Assembly (NCBI RefSeq): GCF_031458115.1
Contig: NZ_JAVDXV010000003.1
Coordinates: 124,001 to 188,000 of the forward strand
From: Pelomonas asaccharophilus_A
GTDB taxonomy: Bacteria; Pseudomonadota; Gammaproteobacteria; Burkholderiales; Burkholderiaceae_C
Reading direction: 5' to 3'
Length of the DNA stretch: 64,000 nucleotides
Part shown: positions 9,134-17,860 of the stretch, one piece after another
Numbering within the stretch: the stretch's first letter is position 1
Layout of the letters: every line of letters starts with the position of its first letter
Notes under the pieces: model-generated
Told to the model about the DNA's origin: nothing
The model's database searches: none
What the model saw: only the letters and a program-made list of their open reading frames with translations
Translations under genes and position numbers: made by a program

Positions 9134-10027
9134 ATGGCCCGCATGTGGACCGGTTTCCAAACGCTCACCGTCCAGCGCGACGGTGTCACGCTGCATGCCC
9201 GCCAGGGCGGCCCCATTGACTCAGGCAGGCTGCCGCTGCTGCTGCTGCACGGACATCCGCAGACCATGGCCATGTGGCACCGCGTGGCGCCCGCGCTGGC
9301 GCAGGGCCGCCGTGTCGTGCTGATGGACTTGCGCGGCTACGGCGACAGCGACCGCCCGCCTGCCGGCGAGGCCAGCGCGGCCTACGCCAAGCGCGAGATG
9401 GCGCTGGACGCCGTGGCGCTGATGAAGTCGCTGGGCCATGACCGTTTCGCCGTGCTGGCCCACGACCGCGGCGCCCGCGTCGCGCACCGGCTGGCGCTGG
9501 ACCACCCGCAGGCCGTCGCGCGGGCCATGCTGCTGGACATCGCGCCCACGCTGGCCATGTACGAGAACACCACCGAGGCCTTCGCGCGCGCCTACTGGCA
9601 TTGGTTCTTCCTGATCCAGCCGGCACCGCTGCCCGAGCGCCTCATCACGGCCGATCCCATTGCCTACCTGCGCGACGGCATGGGCCGGCGCGGCGACTTC
9701 TTCGCGCCCGAGGCCTGGGCCGAGTACGAGCGCTGCGTCGTGAAGCCGGGCACCGCCGCGGCCGTCTGCGCGGACTACCGCGCCAGTGCCGGCATCGACC
9801 TGGCGCACGACCGCGCCGACCGCGACGCGGGCCGCCGCGTCAAACAGCCGCTGCGCGTGCTGTGGGGCGCCAAGGGTGTGGTCGGCAGCTGCTTCGAGCC
9901 GCTGAAGCTGTGGCAGGCGGCGGCCGAGAACGTGACGGGCCGGGCCGTGGACAGCGGGCACTACATCGCCGAGGAGGTGCCGGAGGTGGTGCTGGCCGAG
10001 GCAGCCGAGTTCTTTGGGGATCTGTGA
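9134..10027 (+). CDS. Alpha/beta hydrolase, haloacetate (fluoroacetate) dehalogenase family
   Basis: A 297-residue alpha/beta hydrolase resembling fluoroacetate dehalogenases, which cleave carbon-halogen bonds of haloacetates by an Asp nucleophile. Visible features: LHGHPQT oxyanion segment, nucleophile Asp111 in HDRGAR (not a Ser elbow), Y-W-H-W at 154-157 matching the His/Trp halide-binding pair, and His276 in SGHYIAEE. The start is fixed by GGAGG six bases upstream. It overlaps the next gene by one base (TGATG). The real substrate could be another small 2-substituted acid; dehalogenation is inferred from the motifs only. Confidence 0.85.
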   Translation: MARMWTGFQTLTVQRDGVTLHARQGGPIDSGRLPLLLLHGHPQTMAMWHRVAPALAQGRRVVLMDLRGYGDSDRPPAGEASAAYAKREMALDAVALMKSLGHDRFAVLAHDRGARVAHRLALDHPQAVARAMLLDIAPTLAMYENTTEAFARAYWHWFFLIQPAPLPERLITADPIAYLRDGMGRRGDFFAPEAWAEYERCVVKPGTAAAVCADYRASAGIDLAHDRADRDAGRRVKQPLRVLWGAKGVVGSCFEPLKLWQAAAENVTGRAVDSGHYIAEEVPEVVLAEAAEFFGDL

Positions 10028-11100
10028 TGCAGAAGATTGCCGTCATCGCCGGCGACGGCATCGGCCAGGAGGTCATGCCCGAGGGCCTGCGCGTGCTGCG
10101 CGCCGTGGCCGAGCGCTTCGGGCTGCCGCTGCACTTCGACGAGTTCCACTTCGCCGACTGCCGCTACTACGAGCAGCACGGCGACATGATGCCGCCCGAC
10201 TGGAAGGAGCAGATCGGCAGCCACGACGCCATCTTCTTCGGCGCCGTGGGCTGGCCGGCCATCGTGCCCGACCATGTGTCGCTGTGGGGCTCGCTGCTGA
10301 AGTTCCGCCGCGAGTTCGACCAGTACGTGAACCTGCGCCCCGCGCGGCTGCTGCCCGGCGTGCGCTCGCCGCTGGCCGGCCGGGCGCCCGGTGACATCGA
10401 CATGTGGATCGTGCGCGAGAACACCGAGGGTGAGTACTCCAGCGTGGGCGGCCGCATGTACGCCGGCACCGAGCGCGAGATCGTGCTGCAGGAGACGGTC
10501 ATGAGCCGCGTCGGCGTGGACCGCGTGCTGCGCTTCGCGTTCGAGCTGGCCGCGTCCCGCCCGCGCGCCAAGTTGACCTCGGCCACCAAGAGCAACGGCA
10601 TCGCCATCACCATGCCCTACTGGGACGAACGCGTCGAGGTGATGGCCGCGCAGTACCCGGGCGTGGCGGTGGACAAGTTCCACATCGACATCCTGTGTGC
10701 CCACTTCGTGCAGCGGCCGCAGCACTTCGACGTGGTCGTCGCCAGCAACCTGTTCGGAGACATCCTGTCCGACCTGGGCCCGGCCTGCACCGGCACCATC
10801 GCCGTGGCGCCATCGGCCAACCTGAACCCCACGCGCGAATGGCCCAGCCTGTTCGAGCCGGTGCACGGCTCGGCGCCGGATATTGCCGGGAAAGGCATCG
10901 CCAACCCCATAGGCCAGATCTGGGCGGGGGCCATGATGCTGGACTTCCAGGGGCACCGCGCCGCTCACGATGCCGTCATGGCCGCCATTGAGCAGGTGCT
11001 GGCCGACCCCGCCGCGCCCAAGACACCGGACCTGGGCGGCAGGGCCTCATGCGCCCAGCTGGGTGAGGCCATTGCCAAGGCTGCGAAAATGACGGCATGA
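10027..11100 (+). CDS. Tartrate dehydrogenase / D-malate dehydrogenase (decarboxylating)
   Basis: A 357-residue member of the isocitrate/isopropylmalate dehydrogenase family, closest in pattern to tartrate dehydrogenase/D-malate dehydrogenase: NAD-dependent oxidation, with decarboxylation, of tartrate, D-malate or related 2-hydroxy acids. Signatures: AGDGIGQEV at the N-terminus, VRENTEGEYSS, the catalytic Lys in SATKSNG, metal-binding Asp in NLFGDILSDLG, and the NAD site EPVHGSAPDIAGKGIANP. The gene overlaps the hydrolase by one base upstream and the homocysteine methyltransferase gene by four bases downstream, so all three should be one transcript. Confidence 0.9.
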   Translation: MQKIAVIAGDGIGQEVMPEGLRVLRAVAERFGLPLHFDEFHFADCRYYEQHGDMMPPDWKEQIGSHDAIFFGAVGWPAIVPDHVSLWGSLLKFRREFDQYVNLRPARLLPGVRSPLAGRAPGDIDMWIVRENTEGEYSSVGGRMYAGTEREIVLQETVMSRVGVDRVLRFAFELAASRPRAKLTSATKSNGIAITMPYWDERVEVMAAQYPGVAVDKFHIDILCAHFVQRPQHFDVVVASNLFGDILSDLGPACTGTIAVAPSANLNPTREWPSLFEPVHGSAPDIAGKGIANPIGQIWAGAMMLDFQGHRAAHDAVMAAIEQVLADPAAPKTPDLGGRASCAQLGEAIAKAAKMTA

Positions 11101-12149
11101 AGTCCATCGCCTACACCCGCGCCCAGGCCTTGCCGGCCATCCTCCAGAACCGCATCGCCGTGCTCGACGGTGCGATGGGCACGATGATCCAGCGCTACAA
11201 GCTGGGCGAGACCGACTACCGCGGCGAGCGCTTCAAGGACCATCACAAGGACCTCAAGGGCAACAACGAGCTGCTGCTGTTCACGCGGCCCGACGTGATC
11301 CGCGAGATCCATGAGCAATACCTGGCCGCTGGCGCCGACCTCATCGAGACCAACACCTTCGGCGCCACGTCCGTCGCGCAGGAAGACTACGACCTGCGCG
11401 AACTGGCCTACGAGATGAACGTCGTCGCCGCGCAGATCGCGCGCGCCGCCTGCGACAAGTATTCGACGCCCGACAAGCCGCGCTTCGTTGCCGGCGCGCT
11501 GGGCCCCACGCCGCGCACCGCGTCCATCAGCCCGGACGTGAACGACCCCGGCGCGCGCAACATCGACTTCGACACGCTGCGCGACGCCTACTACGAGCAG
11601 GCCAAGGGCCTGCTGGAGGGCGGCTCGGACGTCTTCCTCATCGAAACCATCTTCGACACGCTGAACGCCAAGGCCGCGATCTTCGCGGTGGACCAGCTGA
11701 TGGAAGACACCGGCGAACGCCTGCCTGTCATCATCTCCGGCACAGTGACCGACGCGTCCGGCCGCATCCTGTCGGGCCAGACCGTGACCGCCTTCTGGCA
11801 CTCGGTGCGCCACGCGCGGCCCATCGCCATCGGCCTGAACTGCGCGTTGGGTGCCACGCTGATGCGGCCCTACATCGAGGAGCTGGCCAAGGTTGCGGGC
11901 GATGTGGCGGTCAGCTGCTACCCCAACGCCGGCCTGCCCAACCCGATGAGCGACACCGGCTTCGACGAGACGCCCGACGTGACCGCCCGCCTGGTGGGCG
12001 AGTTCGCGCATGCCGGCTTCCTGAACATCGCCGGTGGCTGTTGCGGCACGACGCCCGACCACATCGCGGCCATCGCCAAGGCCGTGTCGGCCTACAAGCC
12101 GCGTGTGCATGGGGACAAGTTCTTCAGTGAGATGCTGAGCGCGGCTTGA
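11097..12149 (+). CDS. metH: Methionine synthase, homocysteine-binding module (split MetH, part 1)
   Basis: A 350-residue stand-alone homocysteine S-methyltransferase domain equal to the N-terminal module of cobalamin-dependent MetH. The barrel begins with VLDGAMGTMIQRY, has ETNTFGAT, and carries the zinc ligands: a Cys in GLNCALGA and the Cys pair in GGCCGTTPDH. It lacks folate, B12 and activation domains; those are in the separate gene at 47169-49865, 35 kb away. Together they give 1248 residues, close to a one-piece MetH. The ATGA overlap with the tartrate dehydrogenase gene implies translational coupling, and no riboswitch is seen here. Confidence 0.92.
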   Translation: MKSIAYTRAQALPAILQNRIAVLDGAMGTMIQRYKLGETDYRGERFKDHHKDLKGNNELLLFTRPDVIREIHEQYLAAGADLIETNTFGATSVAQEDYDLRELAYEMNVVAAQIARAACDKYSTPDKPRFVAGALGPTPRTASISPDVNDPGARNIDFDTLRDAYYEQAKGLLEGGSDVFLIETIFDTLNAKAAIFAVDQLMEDTGERLPVIISGTVTDASGRILSGQTVTAFWHSVRHARPIAIGLNCALGATLMRPYIEELAKVAGDVAVSCYPNAGLPNPMSDTGFDETPDVTARLVGEFAHAGFLNIAGGCCGTTPDHIAAIAKAVSAYKPRVHGDKFFSEMLSAA

Positions 12150-12202
12150 GGTCGGCCAAGTAAGTCGCGCCCACGCTGCTCCTGCGGTGTGCAAGCGCCC
12201 CG

Positions 12203-12856
12203 TCACTGCACCGATTCGTGACGGACGCGCGGACTATTGGCGACGCTCGCCTGAAGCGGTGCATAACGAACTGGTTTGGATTGCACCGCTGGTTCGCACT
12301 TCGCGCGCGCGGCCTCGCGTAGCGCGGGTGGAGCCTCAGATGTCAGGAGTGCGATGGAGTTGAATTGAGGCATGGGGGCGAGGCCGCTCCGAGTGTCGAG
12401 CCACGCTTTGAGTCGTCCGATGTGTACCGCCTCGCCGGGCTTCAATGAGAAAGGCAGAGAAAAGGCTTCATGCTTCCTCGGCCCGAAGTCTGTGCCACCC
12501 CCGAAGTACGTGTGAAGAATGAGGTTGAAGAACTCGTAGTCTCCCGGCACGAATGGAATGCAGAAGTGATATCCCTTCTCGTGGCGATCTCTATCGACAA
12601 AGTCGTACTTTGTGTCTGGCCTTGATTTGATAGCCCCCTCAAAGGGTTCGGTGACTGACTTGTAGTTCATGCCCATGACCTCAAGTCGCTGAGCGCAATC
12701 GTCACCGCGAGGCTGGCAACTGACCACATATGTCCCAAGAAGGTATGCACGCTGATCTGCTGGGACTGACTCAATACGCTCTCTTTGCTGAGAAACGCCG
12801 GTGGCGCACCCGGTAAGGGCAACAAGGAGCGGAAGGAGTTTGAGTGGGTTGGTCAT
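12203..12856 (-). CDS. Hypothetical lipoprotein
   Basis: A 217-residue protein I do not recognise. It starts with a lipoprotein signal peptide (MTNPLKLLPLLVALTGC, lipobox LTGC with Cys17), so it should be lipid-anchored in the outer membrane or periplasm. The body has five further Cys residues and no clear domain. Codon choice is visibly less G/C-ending than in neighbouring genes, which suggests later acquisition. It stands alone, facing the split metH gene with about 50 bases between the stop codons. Confidence 0.7.
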   Translation of the reverse strand: MTNPLKLLPLLVALTGCATGVSQQRERIESVPADQRAYLLGTYVVSCQPRGDDCAQRLEVMGMNYKSVTEPFEGAIKSRPDTKYDFVDRDRHEKGYHFCIPFVPGDYEFFNLILHTYFGGGTDFGPRKHEAFSLPFSLKPGEAVHIGRLKAWLDTRSGLAPMPQFNSIALLTSEAPPALREAARAKCEPAVQSKPVRYAPLQASVANSPRVRHESVQ

Positions 12857-13120
12857 AGCAGTGAAGCAGTTTGATCTTGGCGGCGTGGTGTCTTGATCTT
12901 TGCAATTCGAGCCGCACCCTCTGGATGTATGCGGGTATTGCGCGAGTATGGCGTTCCATGCGGAAGGAAAGGGCGCCGTGGCGGGTCGCAGGCATTGGCG
13001 CTAACCCTTGATTTGCACACCCCTCAGGGGCAGAGCGGGTCGCCCGCAAACGGTCAGCGAACGTACAGGGGCGTCGAGCGGCCGCGCGCGAGCTGAGCAG
13101 TTCGACATTCGGCGTCCATC
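12857..13120. other. Intergenic region without recognisable gene
   Basis: About 260 bases between the lipoprotein gene and the promoter of the PspA/flotillin operon. Short open frames cross it on both strands, but none has a ribosome site or a recognisable product. I see no RNA gene or repeat in it. Confidence 0.6.
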
Positions 13121-13123
13121 GTG

Positions 13124-13171
13124 TTGACAAATGAATTCAAACGAATACATTCGTTTTCGTTGGAATTCATT
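13124..13171 (+). promoter_or_regulatory. Sigma-70 promoter overlapped by a nested palindromic operator
   Basis: TTGACA (13124-13129) and TACATT (13146-13151) with a 16-base spacer form a good housekeeping promoter. It is overlaid by two nearly concentric inverted repeats: AATGAATTC (13130-13138) with GAATTCATT (13163-13171), and AAACGAAT (13139-13146) with ATTCGTTT (13149-13156). The region is A/T-rich in a very G/C-rich setting. A repressor bound here would cover the -10 and the start site. The first gene of the operon looks like a ribbon-helix-helix protein, so autoregulation is likely but inferred. Confidence 0.75.
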
Positions 13172-13186
13172 GGAAGGCGGTGTCGC

Positions 13187-13681
13187 ATGGCGACGCAGAC
13201 CATCACGATGGAGCCGCTGTCGGCTCGCATCCCCAGCGACCTCTACCTGTGGCTGGCGCAGCTGCAGGTGGAGGGCGCCACGACCAACAGCGACAAGCTG
13301 CGGGTGCTGCTTTCGCAGCTGAAGCGCCAGCATGACGGCGCGTTCGACTATGTGGCAGCCCACGGCTGGGCGCGCGAGCTGACGCACCGGCTGCGCGAGG
13401 CGCTGGTGCGCATCGAGGGCACCGAAGGGCGGCATTCCGAAGTGCTGGGGTCGCTGGTGGAGCAGGTGACCACGCTGATGGCGCTGGTCATCAGCCACGC
13501 GCCGGCCACCGCCGACGACGCCGCGAAACTGGAAGACGCGCTGGTGCGCCGCGCCGCGCTGCTGGGCGAGTCGCTGCTGCGGCAGGCCACGACGGCCTCC
13601 GCCCATGCATTTGATCCCGAGGTGGTAAAGCGCCACCTGACCGCCACCGTCGAGCTGGCCTCGACCTTGAAAGGAGCGTGA
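13187..13681 (+). CDS. Small ribbon-helix-helix-like protein heading the PspA/flotillin operon
   Basis: A 164-residue protein. Residues about 8-45 (SARIPSDLYLWLAQLQ, then a T-N-S-D-K-L-R-V-L-L helix) have the strand-helix-helix pattern of CopG/Arc-type DNA-binding domains. The rest is alpha-helical and of no family I know. The start ATG has a GGAAGGCGG ribosome site; the frame also runs up to GTG 13121, but that lies inside the promoter. It is separated by one base from pspA. It may be the repressor for the palindrome just upstream, or a PspA-binding partner. Confidence 0.75.
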   Translation: MATQTITMEPLSARIPSDLYLWLAQLQVEGATTNSDKLRVLLSQLKRQHDGAFDYVAAHGWARELTHRLREALVRIEGTEGRHSEVLGSLVEQVTTLMALVISHAPATADDAAKLEDALVRRAALLGESLLRQATTASAHAFDPEVVKRHLTATVELASTLKGA

Positions 13682-13682
13682 C

Positions 13683-14348
13683 ATGAGCGATTCCCTGAAG
13701 GCCCGCGTCGGGCGCGTCATCGCCGGCGGCATGCATGCGCTGCTGGACAAGATCGAGGACCTGAATCCGCAGGCCGCGATGGAGCAGGCCATCCGCGAGG
13801 CCAGCGCGGTCGTGGACGAGGTGCGCCATGAGCTGGGCACGGTCAGCGCCAACCGCCACCTGGCGCAACAACAGCACGCCCGGCTGAACCGCAGCCACGA
13901 GGCGTTGAGCGACCAGATCGCGCAGGCGCTCGGCAGCGGACGCGAGGACCTCGCCCGTGCCGCCGTCGCGCGGCAGCTGGACATCGAGGCGCAGATCCCG
14001 GTGCTGGAGACCACGCTGGCCGACCTGGCCCGCCAGGAGCAGGAGCTGCAGGGCTTCACCGCGGCGCTGCTGGCCAAGCAGCGCGAGATGCAGGAGGCGC
14101 TGGCGGCGTTCCGCAACAGCCGCGCGGCGGCCTCGTCGGCGGCGCAGCCGGTGGGGCAGTCCGCCGTCGACCAGCGCCTGGCCCAGGTGGTGGATGCGTT
14201 CGACAGGATCCACCAGCGCCAGACCGGCCTGAACGGCACGCAACCCGGCGACCTGAAGCAGGAGGCGCAGCTGCGCGAACTGGACGAGCTGGTGCGCGAT
14301 CACAAGATCGCCGAACGCATGGCGCGGCTGAAGGCCGGAGAACTCTGA
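13683..14348 (+). CDS. pspA: PspA/IM30 family membrane-stress protein
   Basis: A 221-residue PspA/IM30 (bacterial ESCRT-III-like) protein that binds and stabilises damaged inner membrane from the cytoplasm. It begins with an amphipathic helix (LKARVGRVIAGGMHALLDKIEDLNP) and continues as long coiled-coil helices with the family's AMEQAIREA segment near residue 35. A strong AGGAG site precedes the ATG. It is second in a four-gene operon with YqiJ-like and flotillin genes. There is no PspF, PspB or PspC nearby, so control is probably by the operon's own regulator. Confidence 0.88.
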   Translation: MSDSLKARVGRVIAGGMHALLDKIEDLNPQAAMEQAIREASAVVDEVRHELGTVSANRHLAQQQHARLNRSHEALSDQIAQALGSGREDLARAAVARQLDIEAQIPVLETTLADLARQEQELQGFTAALLAKQREMQEALAAFRNSRAAASSAAQPVGQSAVDQRLAQVVDAFDRIHQRQTGLNGTQPGDLKQEAQLRELDELVRDHKIAERMARLKAGEL

Positions 14349-14379
14349 GAATGCGCCCCGTGCTCACTGGGAGGACTGG

Positions 14380-15006
14380 ATGAACCTGTTCACCGCGCCC
14401 GAGACGCTGCCCTTCGGCGTCGCCGTGGCGTTGATCGTCGCCATCGCGCTGCTGGAAGGCCTGGGCATGCTGGTGGCGCTCAGCCCCAGCAACTTCATCG
14501 ACGACCTGCTGCCCCACGACGTGCCCGACTCCGGCCTGGACCGCGTGCTGGGCTGGCTGCATCTGGGCCGCGTGCCGGCACTGGTGCTGCTGCTGCTGTT
14601 CCTGCTGGGCTATGCGCTGTTCGGCTACGCGCTGCAGAAGGTCGCGCTCAACCTGGCCGGTGGCTTCCTGCCGGCCTGGCTGGCCGGGCTGCTGGCCGTG
14701 CCCCCGGGGCTGGCCACCGTGCGCGGGCTGGGCTCGCTGGTGGCCCACATCATTCCGCGCGACGAGACCAGCGCCGTCAGCGAGCAGTCGCTGGTGGGGC
14801 GGGGCGGCGTCATCAGCGGTGGCAGCGCGCGTCGAGGCCTGGCGGCGCAGGCGCGCGTGCGCGATGCGCATGGCCGCGTCCACTACCTGATGGTGGAACC
14901 CGACCTGGACGACGAAGTGTTCGAGGAAGGCGCGCAGATACTCGTCGTGCGCAAGCTGGGGCCGTTCTACCGCTGCATCGCCAACCCCCATCCGCAACTG
15001 ATCTGA
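14380..15006 (+). CDS. yqiJ: YqiJ-like inner-membrane protein with OB-fold domain
   Basis: A 208-residue membrane protein of the YqiJ/NfeD-like type that partners flotillins. Hydrophobic segments lie at about 12-32 and 66-90, with further apolar sequence near 98-115, followed by a soluble OB-fold-like domain (about 130-205: GRGGVISGGSARRG, LMVEPDLDDEVFEEGAQILVVR). A GGAGGA site lies just before the ATG. It lies directly before the flotillin gene with a 16-base gap, the same pairing as yqiJ-yqiK in E. coli. Confidence 0.85.
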   Translation: MNLFTAPETLPFGVAVALIVAIALLEGLGMLVALSPSNFIDDLLPHDVPDSGLDRVLGWLHLGRVPALVLLLLFLLGYALFGYALQKVALNLAGGFLPAWLAGLLAVPPGLATVRGLGSLVAHIIPRDETSAVSEQSLVGRGGVISGGSARRGLAAQARVRDAHGRVHYLMVEPDLDDEVFEEGAQILVVRKLGPFYRCIANPHPQLI

Positions 15007-15022
15007 GGGAGAGAACGAAAGC

Positions 15023-16705
15023 ATGGACAACATCATCGACATCACCATCATGGCCAGCATCGGCCTGCTGGGCCTGCTGACCATAGGCTTCATCTTTGCG
15101 CGGCTGTACAAGCGCAGCACCAAGGAGCTGGCCTTCGTGCGCACCGGCCTGGGCGGGCAGAAGGTCATCATGGACGGCGGCGCCATCGTGCTGCCGGTGT
15201 TCCACGAGCGCGTGCTCGTCAACATGAACACGCTGAAGCTGGAAGTGCTGCGCCGCGAGCGCGAGAGCCTCATCACCAAGGACCGCATGCGCGTGGACGT
15301 GACGGCGGCGTTCTTCGTGCGCGTGAAGCAGACGGAAGAGGCAGTCAGCACCGCCGCGCAGACGCTGGGCGCCCGCACGATGAGCCCCAATGAGCTGAAG
15401 GCGCTGGTGGAAGACAAGTTCGTCGACAGCCTGCGCGCCACCGCCGCGACCATGACCATTCAGGAGCTGCAGGACAAGCGCCGCGACTTCGTGCAGGCGG
15501 TGCAGAACGCCGTGGCCGAGGACCTGGAGAAGAACGGCCTGGAGCTGGAGTCGGTGTCGCTGACGAGTCTTGACCAGACTGACAAGCAGTTCTTCAACCC
15601 CAACAACGCGTTCGACGCCGAGGGTCTGACGCGCCTGACCGAGCAGACCGAGGCGCGCCGCAAGCAGCGCAATGACGTCGAGCAGGACACCGAGGTGCAG
15701 GTGCGCACCAAGAACCTGGAAGCCTCGCGCCTGAAGCTGACCATCGAGAAGGACCAGGAGTTCGCGTCGCTGTCGCAGAAGCGCGAGATCGAGACCGCCC
15801 GCGCCGAGCAGATCGCGCTGATCGCGGCCCAGCAGGCCGAGCGCGGCCGTGAAGCCGAGACCGTGAAGATCGAGGCCGAGCGCCAGGTGGGCCAGCGCCG
15901 CATCGAGGCCGAGCGCGAGATCAAGGCCGCCGAGATCGAGAAGAACCTCGTCATCCAGACGCGCGAGATCGAGCAGGAGCGCCAGGCCGAGCTGAAGCGC
16001 GCCGAGCAGCGCAAGCAGGTCGAGATCGCGCGCCAGGACACGCAGATCGCCATTGCCACCAAATCGCGCGAGCAGTCCGAGGCCGACGCCGCCGCCAACC
16101 TGGCGCGCGCCGAGGCCGTGAAGGCCGAGGAAACCGTCAACACCGCGCGCCAGGTGGCCGTGGCCGAGCGCGACAAGGCCATCCAGCTCATCGAAGCCAG
16201 CAAGGATGCCGAGCAGAACGCCATCGCGGTGAAGGTCTCGGCCTCCGCCGAGAAGGAGGCGGCCATCGACCGCGCCGAGGCGCTGACCATCGAGGCCAAG
16301 GCCAAGCAGGCCGCGGCGATGGCCGAGGCCGAGGGCCGGCGTGCCATCAACGAGGCGCTGAACACCTTGTCGGCCGCGCAGATCGACCTGCAGGTGCGCA
16401 CGCAGCTGTTGCAGCAACTGCCCGAGATCCTGGCGCAGGCCGTCAAGCCCATGGAGCAGATCGACTCCATCCGCATCGTGTCGGTCAACGGCCTGCCGGG
16501 CCAGGGCGGCGCGGCAGGCGAGGGCGGTGCGGCTGCCGGCACCTTCCCCGAGCAGGTGATGAACTCGGCCCTGCAGTACCAGATCGCCAAGCCCATCGTC
16601 GACGCTGTCATGCAGGACGCCGGCCTTTCCAACCAGGGCATCACCGGCATCGCGCAGAACCTGGCGGGGCTGCTGAAGCCCGCGCCGACGACGCCGGCTC
16701 AATGA
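15023..16705 (+). CDS. yqiK: Flotillin family protein YqiK
   Basis: A 560-residue flotillin. One N-terminal membrane helix (about 8-27), an SPFH/Band-7 domain (about 40-200, with GGAIVLPVFHERV and LKLEVLRRERESLITKDRMRVDV), a long Glu/Arg/Lys/Ala coiled coil (about 205-430), and a Gly/Ala-rich tail ending in repeated hydrophobic helices. Flotillins scaffold ordered membrane regions; with PspA and YqiJ it forms an envelope-stress unit. It has a GGGAGAG ribosome site. It converges on the next gene with a single base between the stop codons. Confidence 0.92.
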   Translation: MDNIIDITIMASIGLLGLLTIGFIFARLYKRSTKELAFVRTGLGGQKVIMDGGAIVLPVFHERVLVNMNTLKLEVLRRERESLITKDRMRVDVTAAFFVRVKQTEEAVSTAAQTLGARTMSPNELKALVEDKFVDSLRATAATMTIQELQDKRRDFVQAVQNAVAEDLEKNGLELESVSLTSLDQTDKQFFNPNNAFDAEGLTRLTEQTEARRKQRNDVEQDTEVQVRTKNLEASRLKLTIEKDQEFASLSQKREIETARAEQIALIAAQQAERGREAETVKIEAERQVGQRRIEAEREIKAAEIEKNLVIQTREIEQERQAELKRAEQRKQVEIARQDTQIAIATKSREQSEADAAANLARAEAVKAEETVNTARQVAVAERDKAIQLIEASKDAEQNAIAVKVSASAEKEAAIDRAEALTIEAKAKQAAAMAEAEGRRAINEALNTLSAAQIDLQVRTQLLQQLPEILAQAVKPMEQIDSIRIVSVNGLPGQGGAAGEGGAAAGTFPEQVMNSALQYQIAKPIVDAVMQDAGLSNQGITGIAQNLAGLLKPAPTTPAQ

Positions 16706-16706
16706 G

Positions 16707-17846
16707 TCAGGAGCGCGCCTCGGCGCTGGCCTTGGGCGCGGCGCTGCGGCGCGCGCCTTCGCTGTAGTCCGCCGGGGGCTTCATCAGCGCCGGGTCGGGC
16801 TCGCCGCGCTTGATCTTCTCCAGCCGGTAGTTGCGCTCGCCGCTGCGCGGGTCGGCATCGCGGCTGGAGACGGTCAGCATCAGCTCGGGCGAACGCCACA
16901 CCTCGCGGCTGATGACGATGGGCTTCTCGTTGCCGATCTTGCCGGCTTCGATGGTCCAGGTCGTGCGCTCGCCGTTGACCTTCACGCCTTCGATCTCCTT
17001 GGCCGGCAGCGCGGTGGTCGCGCCGCCTTCGCGCGGCAGGGCCAGCGTCAGCGGCCCCGGCAGCAGCAGCGGCGGCATGGGCGGCACCGGCAGCGCCATC
17101 GGGGCAGGGGGCGCGGGTGGCGCGGGCATGGCCGGCATGTCGCCGGCACGCAGCACGCGCAGCTCGCGGCGCACCAGCGGCGCGCTGGCGCCCGGCGTGG
17201 CCGGCACCACCACGTCGCGCTCGATGACGACGCCGGGCTCGCCGCGCAGCGTGCGCGCCCGCACGCGCTCGGCGTCGACGGCGCGCGCATCCTCCGCCAC
17301 GCGGGCGCCCCATTCCTTCCAGCGCGCGGCCTGCTCCTTCATGCGCTCGCCCCATTCGCGCATGGACGCCTGCCAGGCGGCGTGGGCCGCCGGGTCCGGC
17401 GAGGCGCTGTACGACACGTTGCCGCGCAGCTTCAGCATGCGCTTCTGGTCGGGGTAGAGGATCCAGCTCGCCCTCGCGACCGGGTCGCTCAGGTAGACGA
17501 TGCTGGGGCCGCCCTCACGCTGCACCTCGTGGCGCGTGCGGCCCTCGCCGTCGCGGCACAGCTGGCTTTGCTGCTGGCGCACGATGCGGTTGCCGTCGGC
17601 CAGCGTCTGCACGTTCTCGTGCACGGCGGTGGCGCAGTACGGCGCGCCCTTGACGGGGCGGCCGGTCTCCATCTCGCGGCCGGCAAAGGCCAGCGCCTGG
17701 TCGCCCAGCTCGATGCGCGTGGGCACCTGGGCCAGCGCCAGCGTGACGCTGCGTTCGATGTCGCGCGTCAGTCGGTCGGCGTCCAGCGCCGCCGCGGGCA
17801 GGGCCAGCGTGCACAGCGCCAGTGTGGTGAAGGTGGTCTTGCTCAT
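16707..17846 (-). CDS. Hypothetical periplasmic protein of an ECF-sigma operon
   Basis: A 379-residue protein with a Sec signal peptide (MSKTTFTTLALCTLALPAAALDA). I do not recognise the family. The N-terminal part has a Cys pair (PYCATAV and QSQLCRDG) and a segment IVYLSDPVARASWILYPDQKRM that resembles surface or heavy-metal-response proteins; a Pro-rich linker of P, M and A (about 235-270) separates a C-terminal domain ending in a basic tail. Start ATG 17846 has a GGAG site; an ATG at 17864 overlapping the anti-sigma stop is possible. It is third in an operon after a sigma factor and a putative anti-sigma factor, so it may be an envelope-stress sensor or target. Confidence 0.7.
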   Translation of the reverse strand: MSKTTFTTLALCTLALPAAALDADRLTRDIERSVTLALAQVPTRIELGDQALAFAGREMETGRPVKGAPYCATAVHENVQTLADGNRIVRQQQSQLCRDGEGRTRHEVQREGGPSIVYLSDPVARASWILYPDQKRMLKLRGNVSYSASPDPAAHAAWQASMREWGERMKEQAARWKEWGARVAEDARAVDAERVRARTLRGEPGVVIERDVVVPATPGASAPLVRRELRVLRAGDMPAMPAPPAPPAPMALPVPPMPPLLLPGPLTLALPREGGATTALPAKEIEGVKVNGERTTWTIEAGKIGNEKPIVISREVWRSPELMLTVSSRDADPRSGERNYRLEKIKRGEPDPALMKPPADYSEGARRSAAPKASAEARS

Positions 17847-17860
17847 GTCGTTCTCCGTCG

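Noticed and set aside
12893..13096. A 67-codon plus-strand frame upstream of the PspA operon
   Set aside because: No ribosome site, composition not protein-like and no similarity I can recognise.
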